Positions 49,431 to 58,850 of a stretch of 64,000 nt of DNA are shown piece after piece. The position numbers and the translations under genes are program-made. The stretch comes from Marivivens donghaensis. Its GTDB lineage: Bacteria > Pseudomonadota > Alphaproteobacteria > Rhodobacterales > Rhodobacteraceae. Location of the stretch: positions 124,001 to 188,000 of the forward strand of contig NZ_JAUFRA010000009.1 of NCBI RefSeq assembly GCF_030410045.1. The letters run 5' to 3'. The notes under the pieces are model-generated. The model was not told the DNA's origin, did no database searches, and was given only the letters and a program-made list of their open reading frames with translations. Within the stretch, counting starts at the first letter, position 1. Each line of letters starts with the position of its first letter.

Positions 49431-51686
49431 TCACGTTTTCTGGTCTAGCGGTCCCGCCGCAAGCACAGGTAGATCAATAACAGCCATCGCGCCGAAATGG
49501 CCGGTGCCGTCATAGGTTTCGGCGTCCTCAAGAGTGAGAGTGCCGCCATGTTCTTCGATAATTTTGCGCACAATCGGCAGGCCAAGGCCGGTGCCCTTGT
49601 CGCGGGTGGTGACATAGGGTTCGAACAGTCGCGCACGATCCTCAGGCAAACCGATGCCGTTGTCAGAAATCGTGATACGCGCCAATCCGCTATCAACAGC
49701 CATTGTCACGCGGATCTCTGGCGTGAAGTCGGCTCCCATTTTTTCCTGACGTGTTTCAATGGCTTCGCCAGCGTTCTTAATCAGGTTCGTAAGGGCCTGC
49801 CCGATCATTGTTTGATCAATTTCGGCATCTACGTGATGAGTTGGGATGTCACTTACAAACCTTACAGATGGCTGGCCAACTTCTTGAAGTGAAACGGAAT
49901 CCTTGAGTAGCTTCACCAAATCGAAGGTCGTTTTGACGGGTTCTGGCATCCTAGCGAATTTTGAGAACTCGTCGACGATGCGCCGTAAATCGCCCGTCTG
50001 CCGAACAATGACGTCCGTCATTTGTGTTAGGCTGTCGCTCTCTTCACCAACTTTAGGCCCGAATTTACGTTTGATCCGTTCCGCAGACAATTGGATCGGC
50101 GTCAGTGGGTTCTTGATCTCATGCGCGATCCGCTGGGCGACATCACCCCAAGCTGCAGTGCGCTGAGCGGTCACGAGGTCGGTCACGTCGTCAAACGCCA
50201 CAACATACCCTTCAAGTGCGGCTTCACCCTCACCTTGGATTTGCGCACGCCGCGTACCCATACGAACCAACAAAGTCTCTTGTTTACCGGACCTTATCAG
50301 GTTCAGCTGTTCTTGAACGACTTCACGTCCTTCGGTTCGCAGGGCGTCAAAAACGGGGCCGAATTCTGGAACGGCGACTGACAGAGCCACATCTTTTTGC
50401 ATGCTGTCTATGTCGAGCAATCGACGCGCCGAGCGGTTTACAAAACTGATATTGCCATTGGGATCTAGGCCGATAACCCCCGACGTAATCGAGCCAAGCA
50501 CAGAGTCGAACAACCGACGGCGGCCTTCAATCTGCTGTGTGTTTTCCAGCAACTCCGTACGTTGAGCCTTAAGTTGCTCTGTCATCTTGTTGAAATCGCG
50601 ACCCAATTGCGCGATTTCATCATCACCTACGATCTCTGGAACACGAACATCTAGATCACCTTCACCGACGCGGTGCGAGGCGGTCACAAGACGCCCAACA
50701 GGCCGTGCAAGGCGTTCAGCGAACCAAAGTCCTAGCCAAATCGCGGCAAGAATTAGGATCGACGCAAACCCGAGGTAAACGAGGCCGAATTCAAAAAACA
50801 AACGTCCACGCTCTTTCTCTAACTGATTGTAAAGGCCCACAGTTTGTTCAGTTTCGTCAAGAAGCGACAAGACGCTCCCGTCGACTGCGCGGCTCACATA
50901 GAGGTAGCGATCAAGGTAGCTTTCCAGCGGAATAACGATCCGAAATTCGTTGTTATCCCAGTCCTCGATCAAAAGTTGGCCGTCCGCATCAGCAACCGCA
51001 ATCTCTTCGGGTGTGAGGCGTTCGAGGTCAAACTCATAGGACCCCACGGCGCGGGCACGGAAATCACCTGCACTATCAATCACAAACGCCTCAGTGAGGG
51101 TGCGGTCGATCTGCGGTTGAACGGCGGCTAGAGCCTCGCGGATTTGGCCATCTGTCATGAATGGAGTCGCTTGGCGTTTGAGGTTGAGATACCCCGCCAA
51201 TGCCTCCCCATCGCGGGTCAATTCACGACGGTGCTCGTCCTTATAAGCCTGCGCCGCGGAAAGTGAGTTGTTCAGAACATTCCCAACGCGCTCCGAAAAC
51301 CACCCCTCAAGGCCCATGTTAATCGACAGAACCGCGAAAATAGCGACCATCACCGTTGGGATCAGCGCCAAGAGTGCGAAAACACCTGTCAAACGAAGGT
51401 GAAGGCGCGATCCCGCAGACCGAGCGCGACGGGCTGCAACCATTTTCGCCACGCGCTGCATGACGAGCGATGCAACGACTAGAATGTAAACAAAGTCAGC
51501 AAGCAGAACGAGACGCAGCGAATTATCCGCAGCGCCTTGATCCAGGGGTCCCAAAACAACAAATGTCAGCGCCACAAGAGTTGGCCCCAAGAGAACCAAC
51601 CCGAGCGTTGCAGCGTTCTGAACCGAACGCTTTCGTCTCCACCAGCTGAACTGGCTGAGGATTTGACCCAAGAGGGAGTGTTGCAC
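49431..51686 (-). CDS. ntrY: Nitrogen regulation sensor histidine kinase NtrY
   Basis: A 751-residue membrane kinase. Membrane segments lie near residues 25-100 and again near 295-320, with a periplasmic region between, then a HAMP linker (RLARPVGRLVTASHRVGEGD), a PAS domain and the kinase core with RIAHEIKNPLTPIQLSAERI (phospho-His), NLIKNAGEAIE and GTGLGLPIVRKIIEEHGG. It phosphorylates NtrX. NtrYX in alphaproteobacteria responds to nitrogen and redox state and controls envelope functions. Confidence 0.95.
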   Translation of the reverse strand: MQHSLLGQILSQFSWWRRKRSVQNAATLGLVLLGPTLVALTFVVLGPLDQGAADNSLRLVLLADFVYILVVASLVMQRVAKMVAARRARSAGSRLHLRLTGVFALLALIPTVMVAIFAVLSINMGLEGWFSERVGNVLNNSLSAAQAYKDEHRRELTRDGEALAGYLNLKRQATPFMTDGQIREALAAVQPQIDRTLTEAFVIDSAGDFRARAVGSYEFDLERLTPEEIAVADADGQLLIEDWDNNEFRIVIPLESYLDRYLYVSRAVDGSVLSLLDETEQTVGLYNQLEKERGRLFFEFGLVYLGFASILILAAIWLGLWFAERLARPVGRLVTASHRVGEGDLDVRVPEIVGDDEIAQLGRDFNKMTEQLKAQRTELLENTQQIEGRRRLFDSVLGSITSGVIGLDPNGNISFVNRSARRLLDIDSMQKDVALSVAVPEFGPVFDALRTEGREVVQEQLNLIRSGKQETLLVRMGTRRAQIQGEGEAALEGYVVAFDDVTDLVTAQRTAAWGDVAQRIAHEIKNPLTPIQLSAERIKRKFGPKVGEESDSLTQMTDVIVRQTGDLRRIVDEFSKFARMPEPVKTTFDLVKLLKDSVSLQEVGQPSVRFVSDIPTHHVDAEIDQTMIGQALTNLIKNAGEAIETRQEKMGADFTPEIRVTMAVDSGLARITISDNGIGLPEDRARLFEPYVTTRDKGTGLGLPIVRKIIEEHGGTLTLEDAETYDGTGHFGAMAVIDLPVLAAGPLDQKT

Positions 51687-51779
51687 CCGCTCGTCCTGTA
51701 AAATGCGAGGTTTTCCCCGCTACCGCCTTATGTGGTCAAAAGGTCATTGCGACTCTTCCGCCACTGTTGTGTGGCTAAT

Positions 51780-53144
51780 TTACATCAACTTACGGCGCCG
51801 TGTCACGCGGATATCGAGCTCGGTGATCTTCTTTCTGAGCGTATTTCGGTTTATCCCGAGAAGATCAGCACATTTCGCCTGATTGCCGCCTGTCGCATCC
51901 AGTGCAATCTCGATCAACGGCGTCTCAACTTCGCGCAAAATACGTTGGTGCAGCCCTGGAGGCGGCAGCACGCCGCCATGCAAATCGAAATACCGACGCA
52001 AGTGTTTGGTCACCGAAGCCGAGAGTTTATCGCCGGAATCGCCACTGCGCAGCGGCTCCATCGCAGGCTGGTTGCTGAGGATCATCTCCATTTCACTGCG
52101 CGTGATTTCTTCCTCGGCAGCAGTCGCAACCAATCGACGCATGGCGTTTTCCAACTGGCGCACGTTTCCGGGCCAACTATAGGCGCGAGCCAAATCAAGC
52201 GCCCCTTGGGACAGACGGCGTGCAGGCATGCCGTCACGCTCTGATTTCGACAGGAAGTGTTCAGTAAGGATGGCAACGTCATCAACCCGTTCACGAAGCG
52301 ATGGAACGGCAATGGTCACGCCAGATAAGCGATAGAACAGGTCCTCGCGAAATTCCCCGGACTCCATCCGCGACATCAGGTCAATCTGGCTGGTCGCCAT
52401 GATCCGCGGCGCGTTCTCGCCCAAGGCATCCAGCATCCGCACAATTCGCGCTTGGGCGTCGTGGCTCAGGTCTCCCACTTCGTCAAAGAGGACCGAACCA
52501 CCTTTGGCGCGTGCGATTACGGTGCTAGGGCCGTCCATCCCTTCGAGGTCAGAGGGCGCCACAACAACAAACGGCAAGCTCCGGCGGTCTGACAGGTCAT
52601 GAATTGCGCGGGCAATCAATGATTTACCCGTACCACTTTCGCCCGTGATCAACACAGGAAGCGGAGTGTTCATCACGCGTGCGACAAGCCGATACAGCGC
52701 CTGCATCGCTGCTGTCCGCCCCACGAGAGGCAAATCCCCAGTCCGTTCATCGCTATCACTACGCGGCGCGGGCGCACGGCGTTTGACTTCCAGCGCACGC
52801 GCCGAACGTTTCATCAGGTCAGGTAGGTCAAACGGTTTCGGCAGATAGTCATAGGCATCTGCCTCAGCCGCTTGGATCGCTGTCATGATGGTGTTCTGTG
52901 CCGAAATCACGATGACAGGCAGACCCGGTCGAAGCTCTGCGATCTTGGGCAGCTGTTCCAGACCATTTCCGTCGGGCATGATCACGTCAGAAATAACAAG
53001 ATCGCCCTTCCCTTCCTCGACCCAACGCATCAGCGTCACAATTGACGACGTGGCGTGGACCTTACAGCCAGCCCGCGTCAATGCTTGGGTCAAAACGGTG
53101 CGAATTGTGCGGTCGTCATCGGCGACGAGGACTGTGCCGTCCAT
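51780..53144 (-). CDS. ntrC: Nitrogen regulation protein NR(I), NtrC
   Basis: A 454-residue NtrC. Receiver with Asp53 (ISDVIMPDGNG), AAA+ domain (ITGESGTGKSLIARAIH, SVLFDEVGDLSHDAQ) and C-terminal HTH (GNQAKCADLLGINRNTLRKKITEL). GAFTGA is missing: the corresponding region runs EGMDGPSTVIARAKGG. The well-studied Rhodobacter capsulatus NtrC has the same deletion and activates sigma70 promoters. Its ATG overlaps the ntrB stop by one base. Confidence 0.95.
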   Translation of the reverse strand: MDGTVLVADDDRTIRTVLTQALTRAGCKVHATSSIVTLMRWVEEGKGDLVISDVIMPDGNGLEQLPKIAELRPGLPVIVISAQNTIMTAIQAAEADAYDYLPKPFDLPDLMKRSARALEVKRRAPAPRSDSDERTGDLPLVGRTAAMQALYRLVARVMNTPLPVLITGESGTGKSLIARAIHDLSDRRSLPFVVVAPSDLEGMDGPSTVIARAKGGSVLFDEVGDLSHDAQARIVRMLDALGENAPRIMATSQIDLMSRMESGEFREDLFYRLSGVTIAVPSLRERVDDVAILTEHFLSKSERDGMPARRLSQGALDLARAYSWPGNVRQLENAMRRLVATAAEEEITRSEMEMILSNQPAMEPLRSGDSGDKLSASVTKHLRRYFDLHGGVLPPPGLHQRILREVETPLIEIALDATGGNQAKCADLLGINRNTLRKKITELDIRVTRRRKLM

Positions 53145-54226
53145 TAGATCTCTCCGTCAGTCAATTGTAGGTCTTTGGGCGCAAGAGGTAGTGAAATGCG
53201 GAACAAGGTGCGTCCGGGAACGGAGTCCACCGAAATCCAGCCTCCAACGTCGGCGATCAATTTGGAGACCAGCGCAAGACCAAGGCCCGTTCCGTTCTCT
53301 CGTCCAGAAACAAAGGGTTCAAATACATCTGCCGCGATTTCGGGTGGCAATCCGGGACCATCGTCGATCACCTCGATCTGAAGCGGCAACCGTGCATGGG
53401 TTCCGTCAGGACGACGCACGCGCAACGACGGATCATAGAAGGTCCGCAGGCGGATAGTGCCGCCCATGCTGCCTGCCTCGGAGGCGTTTTTCAGCAGGTT
53501 CAGGAACACCTGCAGTAACTGGTCCGCATCCGCCATTGTTTGAGGCAGCGACGGGTCATAGTCCTCGACGAACATCATATGCGCGCCAAACCCGATTGAA
53601 GCTGATTGCCGTGCGCGATCCAAGATGTCGTGAATGTTTACGGGCTTTGCGACAGGTGGGCGAAGGTTTCCGAATTGCTCGACCTGCTCCAAGAGTTTTA
53701 CGATACGGCGGCATTCATCGACGATCAGGTCGGTCATTTCCTGATCCTCAGAATTGAGGTTCATCGACAACAATTGCGCCGCTCCCGTGATCCCCGCCAG
53801 CGGGTTCTTGATCTCGTGTGCCAGCATCTCAGCCATGCCAATCGCGGACTTTGCGGCCTTTCCCGACGACGTGTTGATCGTCATGCGGCTCGCGATTTCG
53901 CGCGGTGAGATCATCATCACCATCTGGTCTTCGGTGCCTTGAAGCGGAGAAAATTGGATGTTGCATTGCATCGGCGGGCGTTCACCCGATCCCACATCGA
54001 TGTCGTTTACAAAAAGGGACGTTTTGTATTTCCGCGCCCGTTCAAAGGCCTCTTCCATCGGCGCGTCAATCATCACCTTTTCCCAAACATTCGCGCCCGT
54101 CAGGGCTTTGGATGACAGGTTGAGGAAGCTTTCAGCAGCGGGATTACTGTCGAGGATTGTGTCATCCCCACCCAACAACAAGGCCGGAACAGGCAGCGAA
54201 TTCCATAGGTTTTGATCATTGATCAT
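53144..54226 (-). CDS. ntrB: Nitrogen regulation sensor kinase NR(II), NtrB
   Basis: A 360-residue cytoplasmic kinase: PAS domain (about 10-120) and kinase core with the H-box EMLAHEIKNPLAGITGAAQLL (His in AHEIKNP), N-box NLLKNASEAG and G-boxes GPGLPPEI, GTGLGLALVSKLI. It phosphorylates NtrC when nitrogen is limiting, under PII control. It overlaps dusB by four bases and ntrC by one, forming a dusB-ntrB-ntrC operon. Confidence 0.95.
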   Translation of the reverse strand: MINDQNLWNSLPVPALLLGGDDTILDSNPAAESFLNLSSKALTGANVWEKVMIDAPMEEAFERARKYKTSLFVNDIDVGSGERPPMQCNIQFSPLQGTEDQMVMMISPREIASRMTINTSSGKAAKSAIGMAEMLAHEIKNPLAGITGAAQLLSMNLNSEDQEMTDLIVDECRRIVKLLEQVEQFGNLRPPVAKPVNIHDILDRARQSASIGFGAHMMFVEDYDPSLPQTMADADQLLQVFLNLLKNASEAGSMGGTIRLRTFYDPSLRVRRPDGTHARLPLQIEVIDDGPGLPPEIAADVFEPFVSGRENGTGLGLALVSKLIADVGGWISVDSVPGRTLFRISLPLAPKDLQLTDGEI

Positions 54227-55221
54227 GCTGCACGTCTTTCCATGTCACATAGCGCGTCGGGCAAAAGACGCAGAACCTGTTCTGGTGTTTTTTCTGTTAG
54301 AACCGCGCGGCGAACCTCTGCGCTTGGTGCGGCTTGATCCATGTACCAACCCAAGTGCTTCCGCGCGACGCGCCCGCCAAGGTCGATCCCGTAGAATGAA
54401 AGGATCGCCTCGTAATGTTTTGAAACTAAGTCGATAAATTCCGCAACGGTCGGCGTTTCTGGCGCTTTGGTGCCAGAAAGCTCTGCCGCGATTTGCGCGA
54501 GAACCCAAGGCCGCCCTTGGGCGCCTCGCCCGATCATCACGCCATCTGCACCTGACCGATCAAGAGCCGCTTTGGCCGAGGCGCTATCAACAATGTCGCC
54601 GTTCGCAATCACGGGGATCGTCACCGCATCTTTGACCGCGCGGATCGCATCCCAATCTGCTTTGCCTTTGTAGAATTGGCATCGCGTGCGACCGTGGATG
54701 GTGATCATCTTGATCCCTGCGTCCTCAGAGCGTTTGGCGAGCGTTGGAGCGTTCAGTAGCGCATCGTCCCAGCCCAAACGGGTTTTGAGAGTGACGGGCA
54801 CGGAAACCGCGTCCACGACCGCCTCAATCAAAGTGAGTGCGTGGTCCAAATCCTTGAGCAAGGCCGAGCCAGAGTAACCGTTCGTCACCTTTTTCGCGGG
54901 GCAGCCCATGTTGATATCGATCATCCGCGCACCGTTGGCCTCGATCAGCCGAGCAGCCTCTGCCATCCAATAGGCCTCGCGCCCTGCGATCTGAACGGCG
55001 GTATTGGCCTGATCGTATCCCAGTTCAGCCTTTTCGCGGACACCGGGTTTCGCTTGGATCATTTCCTGACTGGCGACCATTTCGGACACGACCCATCCCG
55101 CGCCGAACTCACCGACAAGTTGGCGAAACGGCAGGTCAGTGATCCCCGCAAGCGGAGCCAGCGCCACCGTCGGCGTTAGGGTCACATCACCAATCAATAA
55201 GGAATCGTTCCGAACCACCAA
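54223..55221 (-). CDS. dusB: tRNA-dihydrouridine synthase DusB (NifR3)
   Basis: A 332-residue FMN-dependent tRNA-dihydrouridine synthase. Signature NMGCPAKKVTNGYSGSALL with the catalytic Cys, then VTLKTRLGWDD, ITIHGRTRCQFYKGKADW and NGDIVDSASAKAALDRSGADGVMIGRGAQGRPW (split). Historically named nifR3 because it heads the ntrBC operon in Rhodobacter. It is divergent from ispDF across a 189-base AT-rich gap with no other feature I can support. Confidence 0.95.
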   Translation of the reverse strand: MVVRNDSLLIGDVTLTPTVALAPLAGITDLPFRQLVGEFGAGWVVSEMVASQEMIQAKPGVREKAELGYDQANTAVQIAGREAYWMAEAARLIEANGARMIDINMGCPAKKVTNGYSGSALLKDLDHALTLIEAVVDAVSVPVTLKTRLGWDDALLNAPTLAKRSEDAGIKMITIHGRTRCQFYKGKADWDAIRAVKDAVTIPVIANGDIVDSASAKAALDRSGADGVMIGRGAQGRPWVLAQIAAELSGTKAPETPTVAEFIDLVSKHYEAILSFYGIDLGGRVARKHLGWYMDQAAPSAEVRRAVLTEKTPEQVLRLLPDALCDMERRAA

Positions 55222-55410
55222 TTTTGCCTATTTGTTGAGCGTTCGGTTCTGATCTAGCCATTTCGCACTCAACCCACAATAAAATCAGCGATAATATTTA
55301 GGCATTTGCGTGTTGTTGCTTAATTTTTAATCAAAACGCCCGCAAAGCTATCATGGTTTGCGTGACCCGCCTGAGGCGCTTAAGACTGCGTAAAACGAAC
55401 CGAGGTTTTA

Positions 55411-56532
55411 ATGACGACAGCAGCATTGATTGTGGCGGCGGGACGCGGTGTCAGAGCGGGCGGTGATATCCCCAAGCAATGGCGGAGCATCGCGGGCGAG
55501 ATGATCCTCACGCGGTCCATTGCTCGTTTTTCTAGCTGTGATCTGGTTGTCGTTGTTCTTCATCCCGACGACATGGATCGTGCTACCGAATTGACGGGGT
55601 GTCGCTGTGTTGCCGGTGGCGCGACCCGCGCTGCCTCTGTTCGGGCGGGGCTTGAGGCGATGGTTGAAACCGCACCTGATTTCGTATTGATCCACGATGC
55701 AGCGCGTCCATTGGTGCCCCAAGCCGTAATTGACCGTGTTTTGACGGCATTGAAAACCTACCAAGCAGCGGCGCCGGCCCTCGTGGTGACAGATGCCCTC
55801 TGGCGAGGGGAAGCCGGAACCGTCATTGGAACGCAGGACCGAAATGGCCTTTACCGAGCACAGACGCCGCAAGGGTTTCACTACCATGCAATCCTTGCCG
55901 CCCATCGCAGCCTAGTTGGCGACGCTGCGGATGATGTGGAGGTCGCACGGCGGGCTGGGCTTGACGTTACCATTGTGGCGGGCGACGAGACGAACATTAA
56001 AATTACGGCTCCCGAAGATTTTGCGCGAGCCGAAGCAATATTGAGGGCCGACATGGATATTCGCACTGGCAACGGGTTTGACGTTCACGCTTTTGAGGAC
56101 GGCGATCATGTCTGGCTCTGCGGCGTAAAAATCCCGCACGACAAGGCGCTCAAGGGTCATTCGGACGCGGACGTTGGGATGCATGCGGTGACGGATGCGA
56201 TTTACGGCGCGCTTGGGATGGGCGACATCGGCCAACATTTCCCGCCCTCCGATCCACAATGGAAGGGTGCCGCCAGCTATATTTTCCTCGAACACGCATG
56301 TGCCTTGGCGCGTGAAAACGGCTTTACCATCACTCATGTTGATTGCACGCTGATCTGCGAACGACCCAAGGTCGGTCCGCACGCAGCGACGATGAAAGCG
56401 GAAATGGCGCGGATCATGGGGCTTGATGAGACGCGTGTGAGCGTCAAGGCAACCACATCAGAACGGCTCGGCTTTACAGGTCGCGAAGAAGGTATCGCAT
56501 CCATTGCAACAGCAACATTGGTGAAACTATGA
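55411..56532 (+). CDS. ispDF: Bifunctional MEP cytidylyltransferase / MECDP synthase IspDF
   Basis: A 373-residue fusion. Residues 1-~215 are IspD (AALIVAAGRGVRAGGDIPKQW at the CTP-binding start, ILIHDAARPLV) and ~217-373 are IspF (RTGNGFDVHAFEDGDHVWLCG with metal ligands Asp and His, GHSDADVGMHAVTDAIYGALG). They catalyse the third and fifth steps of the MEP isoprenoid pathway. The fusion is common in alphaproteobacteria. It overlaps pgpA by four bases. Confidence 0.96.
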   Translation: MTTAALIVAAGRGVRAGGDIPKQWRSIAGEMILTRSIARFSSCDLVVVVLHPDDMDRATELTGCRCVAGGATRAASVRAGLEAMVETAPDFVLIHDAARPLVPQAVIDRVLTALKTYQAAAPALVVTDALWRGEAGTVIGTQDRNGLYRAQTPQGFHYHAILAAHRSLVGDAADDVEVARRAGLDVTIVAGDETNIKITAPEDFARAEAILRADMDIRTGNGFDVHAFEDGDHVWLCGVKIPHDKALKGHSDADVGMHAVTDAIYGALGMGDIGQHFPPSDPQWKGAASYIFLEHACALARENGFTITHVDCTLICERPKVGPHAATMKAEMARIMGLDETRVSVKATTSERLGFTGREEGIASIATATLVKL

Positions 56533-57026
56533 AAGAACTCGCTCGTCTCGCTGTAACCGTCTTTTACGTCGGCCTTCTGCGCCCTGCCCCCGGCACGTGG
56601 GGATCGTTGGCCGCCCTGCCCTTTGCCTGGGCGATTTATCAAATCGGTGGGGTTTGGTTCTTTGCTTTCGCGATTGTCGCTGGGTTCCTCAAGGGGCTGT
56701 ATTTCACGAACATATACATCGACGGTAAAAAAGATCACGACCCGTCCGAGGTCGTTATCGACGAAGTTGTCGGCCAGTGGGTCGCCCTTGCGCCCGTGAT
56801 CTATGGTGCATCGATGATGAACATCGACGTAACCCGTCTCTGGCCGGGTTGGGTCTGTGCATTCATCTTCTTCCGCCTGTTTGACATTACAAAGCCCGGT
56901 CCTGTCGGTTGGGCGGATCGCAAAGGTGGCGCTATGGGCGTTATGCTCGACGATGTGATTGCGGGTGTCTTTGCCGCGATTGTGACCATTGGCTTTGCTG
57001 CGCTGTTTCATCTGGTGCTGATGTGA
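56529..57026 (+). CDS. pgpA: Phosphatidylglycerophosphatase A
   Basis: A 165-residue membrane phosphatase of the PgpA family that makes phosphatidylglycerol from its phosphate. Conserved GLLRPAPGTWGSLAALPF, DPSEVVIDEVVGQWVAL, FRLFDITKPGPVGWAD and GGAMGVMLDDVIAG are present, with three or four hydrophobic segments. It sits between ispDF and cinA with four-base overlaps on both sides. Confidence 0.93.
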   Translation: MKELARLAVTVFYVGLLRPAPGTWGSLAALPFAWAIYQIGGVWFFAFAIVAGFLKGLYFTNIYIDGKKDHDPSEVVIDEVVGQWVALAPVIYGASMMNIDVTRLWPGWVCAFIFFRLFDITKPGPVGWADRKGGAMGVMLDDVIAGVFAAIVTIGFAALFHLVLM

Positions 57027-57502
57027 GCCGCGCTGCCCGCCTTCTCGAAACTGCACGCGCCAAAGGCATAGTCATCGCCACAGCAGAGAGCTGCACAGGT
57101 GGGATGGTGTCTGCTGCAATCACCGATATCGCGGGAAGTTCGACAATTTTTGATCGGGGTTTTGTCACCTACACCAACGACGCTAAAATCGCGATGTTGG
57201 GTGTGTCAGCCAAAACCTTAGATGCTTTTGGCGCGGTGAGTGAACAGGTCGCCGATGAGATGTGCCGCGGTGCGCTGGCACAATCCAACGCAACGCTTGC
57301 CGTGTCGATCACAGGGATCGCTGGCCCCGGTGGGTCCGACTTCAAACCCGAAGGTCGTGTCTGCTTTGGGATCACCAACGGCACAGCAACGCAGACCGAA
57401 ACAGTCGAGTTCGGCGCCTTAGGCCGCGAAAACGTGCGGCTAGCAGCGCGGGACCATGCACTTGATCTCTTACTTAGGGCCACAGATTCAGTGTTGCCCT
57501 GA
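57023..57502 (+). CDS. CinA-family protein (nicotinamide-nucleotide amidohydrolase PncC-like)
   Basis: A 159-residue single-domain CinA C-terminal protein. It has ATAESCTGGMVSAAITDIAGSS split, GFVTYTNDAKIAMLGV, and SITGIAGPGGSDFKPEGRVCFG, the signature of PncC, which deamidates NMN to nicotinic acid mononucleotide. The GTG at 57023 overlaps the pgpA stop (GTGA); the longer open frame to 56909 lies within pgpA and is rejected. It is the last gene of the ispDF-pgpA-cinA operon. Confidence 0.92.
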   Translation: MSRAARLLETARAKGIVIATAESCTGGMVSAAITDIAGSSTIFDRGFVTYTNDAKIAMLGVSAKTLDAFGAVSEQVADEMCRGALAQSNATLAVSITGIAGPGGSDFKPEGRVCFGITNGTATQTETVEFGALGRENVRLAARDHALDLLLRATDSVLP

Positions 57503-57656
57503 TTTTAATCTTAGCACCCTGTGACCGCCTAATATTTAATCACTTACAAAACTGCTGAATATTTTATCACGATATTCCGCGATTGCGCCTTTCCTAAGCA
57601 CTTCGAATCCTGCCTTTGCCCACCATCAACGGGAAAACCCAATTCTGGAGGGGACA

Positions 57657-58817
57657 ATGAACGGAGCGGATACCGCCTGGATTCTTGTGGCCACTGCGCT
57701 TGTGCTATTCATGACACTGCCGGGCCTTGCACTGTTTTATGGGGGCCTTGTCCGCGCCCGTAACGTATTGAGTGTGTTCATGCACTGTTTCACAGTTGCC
57801 TGTCTGATGAGCGTTCTGTGGCTTGTCGCAGGTTACTCTATTGCATTTGGCGGCGAAGGCGCATTCTGGGGCGGCCTGTCCAAGATGTTCCTCGCTGGTG
57901 TTGATGCAGACACCGTCTCGGGCACCATCCCCGAAGTGCTGTTCTTTGCCTTCCAGATGACCTTCGCAATCATCACCCCTGCCCTGATCATCGGTGCCTA
58001 TGTCGAACGTATCGGCTTTGGGTTCGTACTTGCGTTTTCGGCGGCTTGGATGCTGTTGATTTATGCTCCCGTCACGCACTGGATCTGGGGCGGTGGTTTC
58101 CTTGCGCAGATGGGCACTGTCGATTTCGCGGGTGGTATTGTGGTTCACGAAACCGCTGGCCTCGCGGCGCTGATTCTCGCGCTCGTCCTTGGTCCGCGCA
58201 AGACCAAGCACACCCCTCCGCATAATCCGGGCCTCGTGTTTATCGGCGCTGGCATGCTCTGGGTCGGCTGGTTTGGCTTCAACGGTGGCTCGGCACTCGC
58301 AGCAAACGGTTCGGCTGCAATGGCGATCACCGTGACCCACCTGTCGGCTGCGACCGCTTCGCTGTCTTGGGCGCTCTGGGAACGTATCAAATTCGGTCGC
58401 GCCTCGCTTGTCTCTATCGTGACAGGTTCGATTGCTGGTCTTGCATCGATCACCCCAGCGGCTGGCTCTGTCGGTCCTGTTGAGGCCCTGATCATCGGCG
58501 CAATTGCTGGCGTCCTCTGCCAAGAAGCCGTCGTCCTGATCCGTGACAAACTGAAAATCGACGACTCGCTCGACGTGTTTGCTGTTCACGGGATTGGCGG
58601 TATCTTCGGCACGATCATGCTCGCTGTCTTTGGCGCAGCTACATGGACCGCTCAGCTCGGCGCTCTTGCAATCGTCGGTATCTTCACCGTCGTTGGCACG
58701 CTGATCATCATCTACGTGGTCAAACTGATCTTCCCGATCCGTGTTGATCTAGAGACCGAGACGAACGGCCTCGACCTATCGGTTCACGGCGAACGCGCCT
58801 ACGAACTGAACTCCTAA
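57657..58817 (+). CDS. amtB: Ammonium transporter Amt
   Basis: A 386-residue channel-type ammonium transporter with about eleven membrane helices and no cleaved signal peptide. The pore twin histidines lie in GIVVHETAGLAALI and DVFAVHGIGGIFG, and PGLALFYGGLVRARNVLSV is the N-terminal signature. A GGAGG ribosome-binding site is eight bases upstream. The usual glnK partner is missing beside it. The 154-base gap upstream is AT-rich; I see no convincing sigma54 site, consistent with the sigma70-type NtrC. A terminator follows. Confidence 0.95.
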   Translation: MNGADTAWILVATALVLFMTLPGLALFYGGLVRARNVLSVFMHCFTVACLMSVLWLVAGYSIAFGGEGAFWGGLSKMFLAGVDADTVSGTIPEVLFFAFQMTFAIITPALIIGAYVERIGFGFVLAFSAAWMLLIYAPVTHWIWGGGFLAQMGTVDFAGGIVVHETAGLAALILALVLGPRKTKHTPPHNPGLVFIGAGMLWVGWFGFNGGSALAANGSAAMAITVTHLSAATASLSWALWERIKFGRASLVSIVTGSIAGLASITPAAGSVGPVEALIIGAIAGVLCQEAVVLIRDKLKIDDSLDVFAVHGIGGIFGTIMLAVFGAATWTAQLGALAIVGIFTVVGTLIIIYVVKLIFPIRVDLETETNGLDLSVHGERAYELNS

Positions 58818-58825
58818 AACGATCA

Positions 58826-58847
58826 GGGGGCCGATTGGCCCCCTTTT
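58826..58847 (+). terminator. Rho-independent terminator of amt
   Basis: Stem GGGGGCC (58826-58832) with GGCCCCC (58837-58843), loop GATT, followed by TTTT, nine bases after the amt stop. Confidence 0.85.
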
Positions 58848-58850
58848 CAA

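Noticed and set aside
56909..57022. Longer N-terminus for the CinA-family protein
   Set aside because: The extension lies inside pgpA and has no CinA features; the GTG at 57023 gives the family start.
57503..57656. Sigma54 promoter upstream of amt
   Set aside because: No GG-N10-GC element with acceptable flanks; NtrC here lacks GAFTGA.
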